This document shows, in pieces, positions 17,508-24,730 of a stretch of 26,780 nucleotides of DNA. The first letter of the stretch is position 1. Each line of letters begins with the position of its first letter. The position numbers and the translations under genes were made by a program. Source of the stretch: WTJO01 sp965660165 (GTDB lineage: Bacteria > Pseudomonadota > Alphaproteobacteria > Puniceispirillales > Puniceispirillaceae); the NCBI GenBank assembly GCA_965660165.1, contig CBFHYU010000026.1, positions 1 through 26,780 on the forward strand, written 5' to 3'. The notes beneath the pieces are model-generated. The model searched no databases, was not told the DNA's origin, and saw only the letters and a list, made by a program, of their open reading frames with translations.

Positions 17508-18425
17508 GTGACAGCAAAACATTATACTGGCATCTGGCCTGTTGCCCCGACCCCCTTCACAAGCGCAGGAGAGGTAGATTATGACGGCATGCGAAATGTA
17601 CTGGATTGCATGATAGATCAGTCAGTTGATGGGATTTGTATCCTTGCCAACTTCTCAGAGCAATTTTTAATCTCAGATGAAGAAAGACAGGCGTTAATGC
17701 GTCTGTCACTCGAACATGTCGCAGGACGCGTGCCTGTCATCGTCACCATCAGCCATTTTGCGACGAAAATCGCTGTGGAACGAGCAAAACAGTCAAAAGC
17801 ACTTGGTGCTGAAGCTGTAATGATGATGCCGCCCTATCATGGCGCGCTTTTGAAAGGCACACCAGCTCAGACATTTGAGCAGATTGCAGAAGTATCAAAA
17901 GTTGGCATTCCAATAATGATACAGGATGCACCATTATCTGGAGTTGAGCTGTCTGTTGAGCTGCTGGTGAACATGGCAACCGAGCTAGATATGGTTAAAA
18001 TGTTCAAAATTGAATGCCCGCAAGCTGCCGCAAAAATACGAGCCTTGCTAGCAGCAGGCGGCAAAGCCATCGAAGCCCCCTTTGATGGTGAAGAAGCAAT
18101 TACCTTAATGGCAGATTTAGATGCAGGCGCAACTGGTTCAATGACCTCAGCGCTTATTCCCGACCTTATCCGCCCGATTATCCTATCGCATGCGGCAGGT
18201 GACAGAGATGCCGCACTTGCTGGCTATAATCATATTTTGCCAATTATCAATCACGAAAATAGGCAATGCGGCTTCAGAGCGACAAAGGCAGCAATGGTTG
18301 CAGGTGGGGTAATTGCTTCAGATTTTTGCCGCCACCCAATCCCGCCGCTTCATCAACAGACCAAACAGGCATTGATCGAGCTTCTTACCCCCCATGACCC
18401 TGTAATTCTGCGCTGGGGACAATAA
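17508..18425 (+). CDS. araD: L-2-keto-3-deoxyarabonate dehydratase (DapA/NAL superfamily)
   Basis: A 305-residue class I aldolase-fold enzyme. It resembles, from memory, the Azospirillum brasilense L-2-keto-3-deoxyarabonate dehydratase, which makes alpha-ketoglutaric semialdehyde in the non-phosphorylative arabinose pathway. Shared blocks are CILANFSEQF (residues 44-53), EHVAGRVPVIVT, MPPYHGA, IPIMIQDAPLSG, FDGEEAITLMADL and INHENRQCG. The Schiff-base lysine is Lys167 in MFKIE. The G-T-T-G-E loop and the tyrosine of true DapA are absent, so it is not a lysine-biosynthesis enzyme. The start is GTG with AAGGA 7 bases upstream. No semialdehyde dehydrogenase or arabonate dehydratase is nearby, so the rest of the pathway must lie elsewhere. 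'araD' follows the Azospirillum usage, not the E. coli epimerase. Confidence 0.82.
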   Translation: MTAKHYTGIWPVAPTPFTSAGEVDYDGMRNVLDCMIDQSVDGICILANFSEQFLISDEERQALMRLSLEHVAGRVPVIVTISHFATKIAVERAKQSKALGAEAVMMMPPYHGALLKGTPAQTFEQIAEVSKVGIPIMIQDAPLSGVELSVELLVNMATELDMVKMFKIECPQAAAKIRALLAAGGKAIEAPFDGEEAITLMADLDAGATGSMTSALIPDLIRPIILSHAAGDRDAALAGYNHILPIINHENRQCGFRATKAAMVAGGVIASDFCRHPIPPLHQQTKQALIELLTPHDPVILRWGQ

Positions 18426-18430
18426 TTTTC

Positions 18431-18486
18431 ATTCTTTTTTGAAAAAAGAATTGTTGTTTATCAATTGCTTATAATTTTATAAGCAA
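18431..18486. terminator. Two AT-rich hairpins after the dehydratase gene
   Basis: ATTCTTTTTT-G-AAAAAAGAAT (18431-18451) starts five bases after the dehydratase stop. TTGCTTATAA-TT-TTATAAGCAA (18465-18486) follows. Both are near-perfect palindromes but almost free of G and C. The first may work as a weak terminator for the plus-strand transcript. Neither has the classic GC stem plus T run. Confidence 0.35.
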
Positions 18487-18577
18487 AAAATCACGCATGC
18501 TAGCTAACATTTTGTGAAAAATGGCCGTTATAGGTAAAAATTGGTCATTTAGTAGCATTTGCATAGAGGAATCTGTA

Positions 18578-19126
18578 ATGAGTAGCCAGATAGGTGCGTT
18601 CACTTTTCAACAGACGTTGCGGACACATACGCTGCATAGACTATCAGATGCGCAACCATCCGAGCCATCAGCCCAACGTTCAGACACGCCTTCACATCTA
18701 TCATCCATATCTCAGACACGCCAGATAGCAGACCTATCTGCGCTAGCATCATCGCTTGAAGAGATTGCCCATAAACATGCACGGAATGAAAAACTGCTTT
18801 CAGATGTTGTGCATATCACGACCGAGATTGACGAGATGAAAGATAGTGCGGGCGCTGATACCAAGCCATTAGACGATGCGCTATCATCCCTTCAGACGCT
18901 AGATGAATCGCTTAAAACATATCAGCAAAGCCTCAGCGTTGAGGCAGATACTCTAAGCCGACCTGCGGCTAATCCAAATAGCAGTAATCAGGCGTTGAAA
19001 CAGGCCAGCAACGAGATAACCACTGAACAAGTAGCCACTAAAACAGCCTTATTAAAACAGACTGCGGCTGTTTATATGAAAGGCTTTGCTGGACTGTCAG
19101 GTCTGTTGCCAATTTTATTTGACTAG
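18578..19126 (+). CDS. Hypothetical helical/coiled-coil protein
   Basis: I do not recognise this 182-residue protein. I start it at the ATG at 18578 (MSSQIGAFTFQQ) because AGAGGA lies 7 bases upstream; an earlier in-frame ATG at 18521 lacks such a site. Residues about 25-50 are Ser/Pro/Gln-rich and probably disordered. Residues about 55-120 are strongly helical with heptad-like Leu/Ile spacing (IADLSALASSLEEIAHKH, LDDALSSLQTLDESLKTY). A shorter helical stretch ends in a hydrophobic tail (GFAGLSGLLPILFD). There is no signal peptide or clear membrane segment. Low complexity and a soluble coiled coil suggest a structural, adaptor or secreted/appendage-related role, but nothing nearby supports one. 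Its stop overlaps that of the convergent YczE-like gene. Confidence 0.6.
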   Translation: MSSQIGAFTFQQTLRTHTLHRLSDAQPSEPSAQRSDTPSHLSSISQTRQIADLSALASSLEEIAHKHARNEKLLSDVVHITTEIDEMKDSAGADTKPLDDALSSLQTLDESLKTYQQSLSVEADTLSRPAANPNSSNQALKQASNEITTEQVATKTALLKQTAAVYMKGFAGLSGLLPILFD

Positions 19127-19794
19127 CGCGTGCGCCATGAGCTTAGCAATATCATAGAATGCAAGCCAATAGATACTGCCGAGCCAACACCAAGCGCAAA
19201 AATCACTGTACCAAGCCCGACTACCCCGCCTAATGTCCAACCAATAATCACAGCTGTGATTTCAATCAGGCTTCTGACAGCCATAATCGGCCAGCCTAGC
19301 CGCTTTTGCAGACCTGTCATCAGCCCGTCTCTGGCGCCTGGCCCTAGATTGGCAATCAAATACAGCGCACTGCCAAGCCCAATAGATGCCAGCCCTGCAC
19401 ATAGCATTAACACCTGAAATATAAATTGGTCGGGTCGGTATAATAACGGCAGGCTTATATCAATGCTGATAGAGATAATAATGACATTCAAAATTGTGCC
19501 GATGCCAGGCCTCTGCCGCAAAGGAATCCAGAATAATAAAATCACAAGGCTAATGATAAAGGTGGATAGCCCAATGGACCAGCCTAACTGCACAGCCGCC
19601 CCTTGCGCAAGCACTGTCCATGGGCTAACCCCCAGCCCTGCGGCAATAATCAACGCTTCGCCAAAGCCAAATAAATATAGTCCAATACATAACATCACCA
19701 CAGATAATACAGGCGGCTTGAGGGTAAGCGAATTCTGCGCGCTCCAACATAAGGTAGGCACGTGCCTAACGCTCAAAAAGTCGACTATGGACAT
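19123..19794 (-). CDS. YczE/YitT-like integral membrane protein
   Basis: A membrane protein of 223 residues with about five to six hydrophobic helices. LGVSPWTVLAQG and IPLRQRPGIGTILNVIII match conserved blocks of the YczE/YyaS/YitT-type proteins, followed by LGPGARDGLMTGLQKR, the second conserved loop. Function is unknown across the family. A longer reading from a TTG at 19854 adds 20 residues without membrane character; I prefer the ATG at 19794. The stop codons of this gene and of the convergent hypothetical gene share the palindrome CTAG (19123-19126). Confidence 0.82.
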   Translation of the reverse strand: MSIVDFLSVRHVPTLCWSAQNSLTLKPPVLSVVMLCIGLYLFGFGEALIIAAGLGVSPWTVLAQGAAVQLGWSIGLSTFIISLVILLFWIPLRQRPGIGTILNVIIISISIDISLPLLYRPDQFIFQVLMLCAGLASIGLGSALYLIANLGPGARDGLMTGLQKRLGWPIMAVRSLIEITAVIIGWTLGGVVGLGTVIFALGVGSAVSIGLHSMILLSSWRTR

Positions 19795-19929
19795 AGGCCT
19801 AGCTCTTAGCTGATACGAGGGATAACCAAATTTCCATAAACAGATGTGGGGCAAGACGCAAGGTAATTCTAAATCAGCGTTTGAGCTATTTTATTAACAC
19901 AGCTATGCTGACCGCTAGGGAGATGCGTT

Positions 19930-21039
19930 TTGTCCTATTCAGATTCTGACATAGAAGATGCCGTAACATCAGGGGCGATCAGCCGCAATGAAGCAGACAG
20001 GTTGCTGAGTTTCCTATCTACAAAATATGAGGCTGGAGGCTATCAAAACCCTAGCCGAAGTGAGGAAAATTTCAGGCTGTTAACTGGCTTTAACGATATT
20101 TTCATCTCGGTCATATTGATGCTGGTATTATGGTCTTTGTGGTATATGCTAGAGGCTCTTTTTGAAGGTGTGCCCTCTCTTACCTCACAATTTGCCAGCA
20201 TATTTGGCATTTCCCGCTTTTATGAAGGCAACCAGTTCAGCACGCTGGCCACTGCCGCGCTGGCATGGGTGTTTGGTGAATATTTCACTAAGAAACGCCG
20301 CATGGCGCTGCCTTCTATCTTGCTGATGCTTGTGTTTACCTTATGCGTGTTCATCACCTTTTTTGTAAGCTATGCGATGTTGTTTTTGGATGATGCGCTA
20401 AGCCGCACTAGCGATAGCCAAAAAGGCTGGCCAGAAATTGTCGGCGCGCTTGGCTGGATAGCTGGCGTAAGCCTTCACTGGCTGAGATTCAGAGTGCCTA
20501 TTTCATTTGCGATAGGCATGGCAGGGCTTATCCCCCTCAGCTTTGGTATCCTACAGCTATTTGGCATCAGCTTTGGCGATACCACCAGCTATGCGGTGAT
20601 GGTCGCACTGGGCGGGCTGACCCTATTTGCCGCTATTTGGTGGGACAGCCGCAACACGCTGAGAATAACCCGCGAGGCAGATGTTGCCTTCTGGCTTCAT
20701 ATTCTGGCCGCCCCGTTAATTGTGCATCCCATATTTTCAAGGCTAGGCAGTACCGAAACCGCCGCTGATGGCGCGATAGTGCTGGCAATATATCTAGTGC
20801 TATGCCTGATTTCGATCGTGCTAGACAGACGCGCATTTATGATCATCGCACTTGGATATTCGGTATATGCCGCAAAAGTCATCTTCACCGCAAGCGGGTT
20901 TGAACAATTCCCCTTTGCCGTAGCCGCATTCAGCATAGGCGGCTCGCTGTTACTGCTATCAATAATGTGGCACCCCGTAAGACGCGCCGTGATGACATGC
21001 CTGCCACAATGGCTAGCACGGTATTTTCCCCCTGCGTGA
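19930..21039 (+). CDS. Uncharacterised polytopic membrane protein (DUF2157-like N-terminus)
   Basis: A 369-residue protein with a short soluble N-terminus and about nine to ten hydrophobic helices from residue 55 onward. Residues 8-35 (IEDAVTSGAISRNEADRLLS) resemble the helical 'recycling through the membrane' head seen in DUF2157-type proteins, but the membrane part shows no motif I can name. The start is TTG, supported by AGGGAG 7 bases upstream; the ATG at 19923 is in another frame and stops at once. The last residues, RRAVMTCLPQWLARYFPPA, form a basic cytoplasmic tail. It stands alone and converges on the NOS-fusion gene. Confidence 0.6.
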   Translation: MSYSDSDIEDAVTSGAISRNEADRLLSFLSTKYEAGGYQNPSRSEENFRLLTGFNDIFISVILMLVLWSLWYMLEALFEGVPSLTSQFASIFGISRFYEGNQFSTLATAALAWVFGEYFTKKRRMALPSILLMLVFTLCVFITFFVSYAMLFLDDALSRTSDSQKGWPEIVGALGWIAGVSLHWLRFRVPISFAIGMAGLIPLSFGILQLFGISFGDTTSYAVMVALGGLTLFAAIWWDSRNTLRITREADVAFWLHILAAPLIVHPIFSRLGSTETAADGAIVLAIYLVLCLISIVLDRRAFMIIALGYSVYAAKVIFTASGFEQFPFAVAAFSIGGSLLLLSIMWHPVRRAVMTCLPQWLARYFPPA

Positions 21040-21119
21040 TGGGGAGATAATGCCTTTACTATAGCATTGTTGGCGCCTAAGCGGCGACACGACAATTTTG
21101 GCGCATTATGAAACCATAG

Positions 21120-21145
21120 AACCACCTGCCTTAGCAGGATTGGTT
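21120..21145. terminator. Hairpin between convergent genes, possible terminator
   Basis: AACCA-CCTGC, loop CTTA, GCAGG-(AT bulge)-TGGTT forms a 10-base-pair interrupted stem between the membrane-protein stop (21039) and the NOS-fusion stop (21164). No strong T run follows on either strand, so it would be a weak bidirectional terminator at best. Confidence 0.4.
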
Positions 21146-21163
21146 TATCAAATAGGCGCGTTT

Positions 21164-24100
21164 TCAGACTGGACAGCGCGATATATCCTGTGTTTCAGGA
21201 TAGCCAACAATAGCTGGTTTAATTTGCCTGTTTGAAAACCCTAAATGAAATAGCGGAGTAGTCGCCCCAGACATTGGCGGCACAACCCAGCTCCAGTCTG
21301 TTTCTGCACATCTGCCCTGATTATGTTCCTGTTCAATGAATTTTAGAAATTCTTGAGTGGCGGTATGATGATCGACAATGGTCGCGCCAGCTTGTCTGAA
21401 AGAATGTAGCACCGCTATATTTAACTCGACCAGCGCTCTGTCTTTCCATAGGCTAGCTTCGTCACGATGATAGCAACCCATTTTTTTGGCAATTCTTGGT
21501 AGCAGATTATATCTATACGCATCTGCTAAATTTCTAGCGCCTATTTCAGTACCCATATACCAGCCATTCATGATTACTGGATAGCGTTTGCCAAATGCAT
21601 CCATACAGGTATTTGAAATTGCAGGCAAAGCGTGCCATCTCAAATCCAAATCCTCAAACCATGAAAATTCAGGGTGCCGTATCTGAATTTCAAAAACATC
21701 TTGCCTATTCAGATTGCGCAAATGGATTTTGCCGCCTGCATCTTGGATCATTAACGGCAATATATCAAAATGGCTTTTCTCGCCCTGCCAGCCATGCGCA
21801 GTGGCAATCTCAGTCAATTCAATATGACCAGGATCGCCTATGACACTGCCATCAGCCTGTCTATAGCCAGCATAACGTATTAGCTGGGGGCTTAAAATAC
21901 GATTAGAAGTGGCCGGATCAAATGCTTTAAGGACAGTGACAGTGCTTCTTATCTGGCCGTTATTCGTGCCAAATGTTAAATGGGTTTCCATCGCATCAAA
22001 CAGCGCATCAACGCTATCAATATCCCGCCTGTCAAATACCTCTAACCCTTTCCAATATAGCCGACCAACACATTTGGTTGAATTTCGCCAAGCCAGTTTA
22101 GCGGCATATTCTATCTCCTTGCTGTCAGGCTCAAACTCAGATGAAGGGGTAATATGAGTCAGTCTGCTGGCTGTATCTTGTGGCGAGATTCCCAATTCAT
22201 GGTGGATTTGTGTTACCAGAAGCCGAGCTTCTTCATGCGGCGGCATCTCTGAGTCAATAAGCGCATGGCCTATATTTGCTTCTGGCGGCTCTACTGCAGG
22301 GATAGATGGCTTTTTCTCAGGTACCAAATCTGCATTTTTAGAAATGGTAAACCGCTCAACCATAATATCATGCCCAGGAATACCATGAGCGGCCAATTGA
22401 TAGCTTATATCCTGCTCAAACTGTTCTGGCCCGCATATCCAAAATAATGTACCTGACTTTGGGGAAAGAATATCGGAAATATGCTGCTCATCCAGCCGGC
22501 CATGCTGTGCAGAATCCCAAATATGATACGCATCACTGCCTAGATGTTTAGATATATCTGCCTGAAGCGGCACAGACATTCCACGACAGCTATGCAGTAT
22601 TTTTATGTCTCTGGACGGAATTTCCTGTCGTTTGATGGCTTTTAGCACACTCATAGCAGGGGTAATACCTATCCCTGCGGCTATCATGGTAATATTTTGA
22701 GGTCGAGAAATAAATGCGCTATCACCTGAGGGAATAGATAAGGTTACTTCAGTACCTATATCCTGTGCAAACAGCCAAGGGGTGAATTGACCTTCAGCCT
22801 CCAGTTTCACAACTATTTCATAGCCATCATCCGCGCCTGCATATTCTGTTAATGTAAAGCTTCTCTCTATTTGCTGGCCATTTATATCTGCATAAATAAT
22901 TATATGTTGACCTGCACCTCCCGAAATCAGGGGGACATCAACACCTGTAAAGCTGAAGCGATGGATATTATGGGTTTCTTGTCTGACCTCAGTGATAATG
23001 GCTTTCTGTCTCATATTCAAAGACAGCATCTCGCCAATGCGCGGGATACACGAACCACAGCCTGAGCCTGCGCCTGTTTTATCACAAATTTGTTTTAAGT
23101 TTGGATTACTGCTTAAAAATGGCCAGAGGTCGCCTTTGGTAATTCCCATACATCCGCACATAAGCTGTTTATCTGTGCCATCATCAGCAGCTTTTCTGAA
23201 ATTGCCAGAAGCTTGGAACTGTTCAATATCCGCAGGGCTTATGGACGTGCCATCAAGCAACATGGTAGAGACCAGTTCCAGCGATTCCCATGATTTGCTT
23301 GTCTGTATGCCTATAATATGAAAGTCATCATCAAGGGCTATGTTAGCCTGTACAGCGCCACCTGCTTCTAGCCATCTGATAGCTTGAGGCATCGGGCAAT
23401 GCTGAGCAAAAAACATATCTCCATTAACAGCAGAGGCCATCAATACATGCCGGCCGTCAAGCAAATTATAGGTAGATGTTGCGCATATCTGGCCACTGAT
23501 CTCAGAACGGCCATTCACCACAATGCCGCGCCGCGGAAAATTATATACGCTTTCAAGTTCGCCAAAGAATTTTTCGGCTTCTGGATTTGCTTCTACATTC
23601 TTTCTGAAATTTTCGCCATCTAGTACCAATGTACTCACATCTGTTATGGCAATAACTGAGGCGGCTCGCGGCTCGCCCCTCAGGATACCCCGTTCACCAA
23701 AAAACCCGCCCTCATGTATCTGCCCGATAATGGTAAGGCTATCGCCTTGCTGTTTAACAATCTCCACACTGCCTGAGCTAAGAATATAGACATTATCAGC
23801 AGGTGCCCCTTCTTCGAAAATGATATCACCTGCCTTGAAACGCTTATGGGTTTGAGTAAGGCTGACAAGCTGGTCTGTCGGGAAAAAGGCTGAAAGTTGA
23901 TGATCTTCACGTTCATGCACAGCCGCAGATAATATTGACAGCGGAAATCTGGCAACACAAATTTCATCGTATGCCCATGCAGAAATATCTCTTGGCAAAT
24001 ACTCTCCTAATATCGAGGGTGCCAGTCCGAATAGAGTGCCATGCGAGATTATCAGTTGTGACTCAGGCTCATTTTGTGTGTGAGATAACGTTACATGCCC

Positions 24101-24292
24101 TGAGATCAAAAAATAGCCAGATTCTGCACTATCACCCTGATTGAAAATGGGCGTTTTTGAGGGCAAATTCTGAATCTCACAGCTATCTATCAGCATATGC
24201 AGTTGCGCCTCAGATAATCTGCTTAACTGGGCATTAGATGAAAAAACGTTATAATATTTTCTGCCCTTAGCGCTATCCTGCTGATATGTCAC
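21164..24292 (-). CDS. Multidomain nitric oxide synthase: cNMP-binding x2, [2Fe-2S], FAD/NAD reductase, NOS oxygenase
   Basis: A 1042-residue fusion, GTG start with GAGGGG about 9 bases upstream. Domains in order: a degenerate cyclic-nucleotide-binding fold at about 18-130; a canonical one at about 135-248, with FGE (198-200) and PRAAS (208-212) of the phosphate-binding cassette; an unassigned region at about 255-370; a BFD/NirB-type [2Fe-2S] domain with Cys379, Cys381, Cys412 and Cys415; a ferredoxin-reductase module with the FAD motif RSFT (477-480), the NAD motif AAGIGITP (538-545) and CGPEQF (620-625); and a NOS oxygenase at about 688-1036. In the oxygenase, WRNSTKCVGRLYW has the haem-ligand Cys741, NGWYMGTEIGARNLAD has the arginine-binding Glu916, and DWSWVVPPMSG has the pterin-side Trp1002. 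It should convert L-arginine to citrulline and NO using NAD(P)H without a separate reductase. No membrane segment or signal peptide; cytoplasmic. Confidence 0.9.
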   Translation of the reverse strand: MTYQQDSAKGRKYYNVFSSNAQLSRLSEAQLHMLIDSCEIQNLPSKTPIFNQGDSAESGYFLISGHVTLSHTQNEPESQLIISHGTLFGLAPSILGEYLPRDISAWAYDEICVARFPLSILSAAVHEREDHQLSAFFPTDQLVSLTQTHKRFKAGDIIFEEGAPADNVYILSSGSVEIVKQQGDSLTIIGQIHEGGFFGERGILRGEPRAASVIAITDVSTLVLDGENFRKNVEANPEAEKFFGELESVYNFPRRGIVVNGRSEISGQICATSTYNLLDGRHVLMASAVNGDMFFAQHCPMPQAIRWLEAGGAVQANIALDDDFHIIGIQTSKSWESLELVSTMLLDGTSISPADIEQFQASGNFRKAADDGTDKQLMCGCMGITKGDLWPFLSSNPNLKQICDKTGAGSGCGSCIPRIGEMLSLNMRQKAIITEVRQETHNIHRFSFTGVDVPLISGGAGQHIIIYADINGQQIERSFTLTEYAGADDGYEIVVKLEAEGQFTPWLFAQDIGTEVTLSIPSGDSAFISRPQNITMIAAGIGITPAMSVLKAIKRQEIPSRDIKILHSCRGMSVPLQADISKHLGSDAYHIWDSAQHGRLDEQHISDILSPKSGTLFWICGPEQFEQDISYQLAAHGIPGHDIMVERFTISKNADLVPEKKPSIPAVEPPEANIGHALIDSEMPPHEEARLLVTQIHHELGISPQDTASRLTHITPSSEFEPDSKEIEYAAKLAWRNSTKCVGRLYWKGLEVFDRRDIDSVDALFDAMETHLTFGTNNGQIRSTVTVLKAFDPATSNRILSPQLIRYAGYRQADGSVIGDPGHIELTEIATAHGWQGEKSHFDILPLMIQDAGGKIHLRNLNRQDVFEIQIRHPEFSWFEDLDLRWHALPAISNTCMDAFGKRYPVIMNGWYMGTEIGARNLADAYRYNLLPRIAKKMGCYHRDEASLWKDRALVELNIAVLHSFRQAGATIVDHHTATQEFLKFIEQEHNQGRCAETDWSWVVPPMSGATTPLFHLGFSNRQIKPAIVGYPETQDISRCPV

Positions 24293-24505
24293 GACTTGTC
24301 ACCCCTCACTAAAACAATACCTATAAATCATACATTCCCTAGCTATGATGTTGGTGCAGAAATCTGTTTCGTGCAATAGCGTGCAAACACAGAAATGATA
24401 AATTCCTTCCTAATTTAAGCTATTATGTTAGTATTTACTTATATTATAAATCTGGTGGCTATTTTTGTTTAACGCCTAGGGGCAGACTAGAGTGGAGAGA
24501 GACGC
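24293..24505. promoter_or_regulatory. Divergent promoter region with three GTGCA repeats
   Basis: A 213-base gap separates the NOS-fusion start from the divergent membrane operon and must carry both promoters. GTGCA occurs at 24354-24358, 24371-24375 and 24381-24385 in the same orientation, the last two one helical turn apart. GAAA-TCTG-TTTC (24359-24370) lies between the first two. The stretch 24421-24470 is very AT-rich and probably contains the plus-strand -10, but I could not assign a -35/-10 pair. No FNR, NsrR or NorR consensus was recognised by eye. Confidence 0.4.
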
Positions 24506-24715
24506 ATGTATTACTATCTAAAAAATATGTTTATTTTTGTATCTTTTATTTTTCTCTTCAAAGTCTCACAGGCGTTAGCAGCTTCAGGTCCGCTTGCCAA
24601 AGGATTTGGAGCAGATGACTGGCTTGACAAGATTTATGTGGTGATAACGGTCTTTGGCATTGTGGTATTTACCACCGCAACGCTGATATTTTTTATTTTG
24701 CGTAAAAAAGACTAA
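24506..24715 (+). CDS. Small exported single-span membrane protein
   Basis: A 69-residue protein with no recognised family. The N-terminus is a signal peptide (hydrophobic residues 8-19, likely cleavage after ALA or ALAA near residue 25-26). A short polar segment, GPLAKGFGADDWLDK, follows, then one membrane helix (about 43-64) and a basic RKKD end, predicting a short outside segment and the C-terminus in the cytoplasm. GGAGAGA precedes the ATG by 5-8 bases. It is the first gene of the operon divergent from the NOS fusion and starts 15 bases before the His-rich membrane protein, so it may be an accessory subunit of that protein. Confidence 0.7.
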   Translation: MYYYLKNMFIFVSFIFLFKVSQALAASGPLAKGFGADDWLDKIYVVITVFGIVVFTTATLIFFILRKKD

Positions 24716-24730
24716 ATATGGTGGCCAATT

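Noticed and set aside
17508..18425. dapA (4-hydroxy-tetrahydrodipicolinate synthase)
   Set aside because: The G-T-T-G-E loop and the catalytic tyrosine context of DapA are missing, and the sequence follows the ketodeoxyarabonate dehydratase blocks throughout.
18521..18577. Upstream ATG start for the hypothetical coiled-coil gene
   Set aside because: No ribosome-binding site precedes 18521, whereas AGAGGA sits 7 bases before the ATG at 18578.
23545..24292. Crp/Fnr-type transcription factor
   Set aside because: The N-terminal part of the NOS fusion has cNMP-binding folds, but no helix-turn-helix follows; the frame continues into the [2Fe-2S], reductase and NOS domains.
21164..24292. Eukaryotic contamination as the source of the NOS domain
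   Set aside because: The gene is intronless, lacks FMN and calmodulin-binding regions, has bacterial-type motifs (GARNLAD, WRNS-x-KC) and is flanked by bacterial genes.
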